Origin: Myxococcota bacterium
Lineage (GTDB): Bacteria > Myxococcota > Polyangia > GCA-2747355 > JAKLHH01
Assembly: GCA_022710245.1 (NCBI GenBank)
Contig: JAKLHH010000055.1
Coordinates: 1-14,794, forward strand
Length of the DNA stretch: 14,794 nt
Direction: 5' to 3'
A program made the position numbers and the translations under genes. Of this stretch, positions 14,206-14,794 are shown piece after piece. Positions within the stretch are counted from its first letter, which is position 1. Each line of letters begins with the position of its first letter. Under the pieces are notes generated by a model. That model worked only from the letters and a program-made list of their open reading frames with translations, had not been told where the DNA came from and did no database searches.

Positions 14206-14794
14206 TTAGAACCGCAGTCGGGTGGTCTTGCCCCCGACCGCCACGACCTGCAGGGTGCGCTCCTGGCCAGCAGGGCTGACGAGGCGCAGGGTGTGAGCGC
14301 CGTGGGCCACGGTGAGCGGCGGCAGCGGCGTGGTGCCGAGCTGCCTGCCGTCGAGGAACACGGCCGAGCCCGCCGGCGCGGTCAGCTCGAGCCGGGCCGG
14401 GAGCACCTTCAGCGCCACGTGGCGCACCACGATCTCATCCGCCGCCAGCTGGACCCGCAGCACCCTCGGCTGGCACATCGGGTTACGGACCTGCACGACG
14501 TGCTGGCCCGCCGGGAGCCGGATCTCCGCCAGGGACGGAGTCACGCCGTGGAGCTTGCGATCGACCCGCACCTCGGCCCAGGGATCGGTGGTGATGCGGA
14601 GCGTCCCCTGGCCGCGGGGCGCGGGTGGCCTCGCATGTCTCGGTCGACGGTGGTGCGGCGGGTTCGCGGCGCCCGCATCGACGCTGACGGGCCGGGCCGC
14701 GTCGACCTGCGGGGGGACCGGTGCGCCGGCGTCGACGCCGGGCCGGGCCGCGTCGACCTGCTGAGGGGCGGCGCTCGCCCGTTCGGGCGAAGCG
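14206..14794 (-). CDS. PEGA-domain protein, C-terminal part (N-terminus beyond window)
   Basis: At least 195 residues are visible and the frame is open to the window edge. The visible part begins with a Pro/Ala/Val/Asp-rich linker carrying a 17-residue repeat (VDAARPGVDAGAPVPPQ then VDAARPVSVDAGAANPP), followed by a basic HHRRPRHARPP stretch. Two PEGA-type units follow. The first reads GTLRITTDPWAEVRVDRK, then LPAGQHVVQVRNP; the second reads ARLELTAPAGSAVFLDGRQL, then TVAHGAHTLRLVSPAGQE. PEGA domains are surface-type beta modules often placed C-terminal to Ser/Thr kinases or in TPR proteins of myxobacteria, so the missing N-terminus could be a kinase. A GTG at 14571 could start a shorter protein, but it would cut the first PEGA unit, so I reject it. 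The gene ends 27 bases before the FHA activator, forming a probable operon. Confidence 0.8.
   Translation of the reverse strand, partial: ASPERASAAPQQVDAARPGVDAGAPVPPQVDAARPVSVDAGAANPPHHRRPRHARPPAPRGQGTLRITTDPWAEVRVDRKLHGVTPSLAEIRLPAGQHVVQVRNPMCQPRVLRVQLAADEIVVRHVALKVLPARLELTAPAGSAVFLDGRQLGTTPLPPLTVAHGAHTLRLVSPAGQERTLQVVAVGGKTTRLRF
14689..14761. repeat. 22-base direct repeat in the PEGA protein linker
   Basis: The 22 bases at 14689-14710 recur exactly at 14740-14761, 51 bases apart, starting gggccgggccgcgtcgac. The 51-base period equals 17 codons and produces the VDAARP-containing linker repeat. This points to an in-frame duplication. Confidence 0.8.

Noticed and set aside
14185..14213. Sigma-70 promoter just upstream of the sigma-54 activator (TATAGT)
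   Set aside because: No -35-like hexamer lies at the right distance, and the box is only about 7 bases from the start codon.

Overview
The window is very GC-rich, with strong G/C bias at third codon positions. It carries a giant Hanks-type kinase with STAND and WD40 domains, a PEGA-domain protein, an FHA-GAF sigma-54 activator and lipoproteins with low-complexity Asp/Gly/Ala linkers. Together these point to a predatory or social deltaproteobacterium, most likely Myxococcota (Polyangia or Haliangium-like). This is inferred from gene content, not from a marker gene. No tRNA, rRNA, CRISPR array, insertion sequence or integrase was seen.

Layout from left to right. (1) 1-1214, minus strand: the end of an ABC importer operon, with a sulfonate/nitrate/taurine-type substrate-binding lipoprotein followed, with an 11-base overlap, by the ATPase, which is cut by the window edge. 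(2) 1503-7639, minus strand: a two-gene regulatory unit. A sigma-70-family factor with a long N-terminal extension comes first. It is followed by a 1723-residue protein that joins, in order, an anti-sigma-type zinc finger, a Ser/Thr kinase, an nSTAND-like NTPase, one transmembrane helix and at least 14 WD40 repeats. (3) 8019-9194, plus strand: an unrecognised 391-residue protein. (4) 9448-10920, minus strand: a secreted seven-repeat SBBP-type beta-propeller lipoprotein. It is divergent from (5) 11374-12264, plus strand, a secreted polysaccharide-lyase-like protein. Their 453-base shared upstream region holds three related 12-base palindromes. (6) 12275-12420: a 25-26 base tandem repeat array that fills the gap between convergent genes. 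(7) 12415-14794, minus strand: a PEGA-domain protein (cut by the right edge), then an FHA-GAF-AAA+-Fis sigma-54-dependent activator 27 bases downstream.

The most interesting unit is the sigma factor with its adjacent kinase. The zinc-finger module of the kinase has the C-x24-H-x3-C-x2-C spacing of ZAS anti-sigma factors. A testable model is that one membrane-anchored polypeptide both holds the neighbouring sigma factor and phosphorylates it or a partner. Nucleotide-driven STAND switching would gate it, and ligand binding to the WD40 propellers would trigger it. The right-hand PEGA/FHA-activator pair is a second, separate signalling unit. Its FHA domain lacks the usual phosphothreonine-contacting residues.
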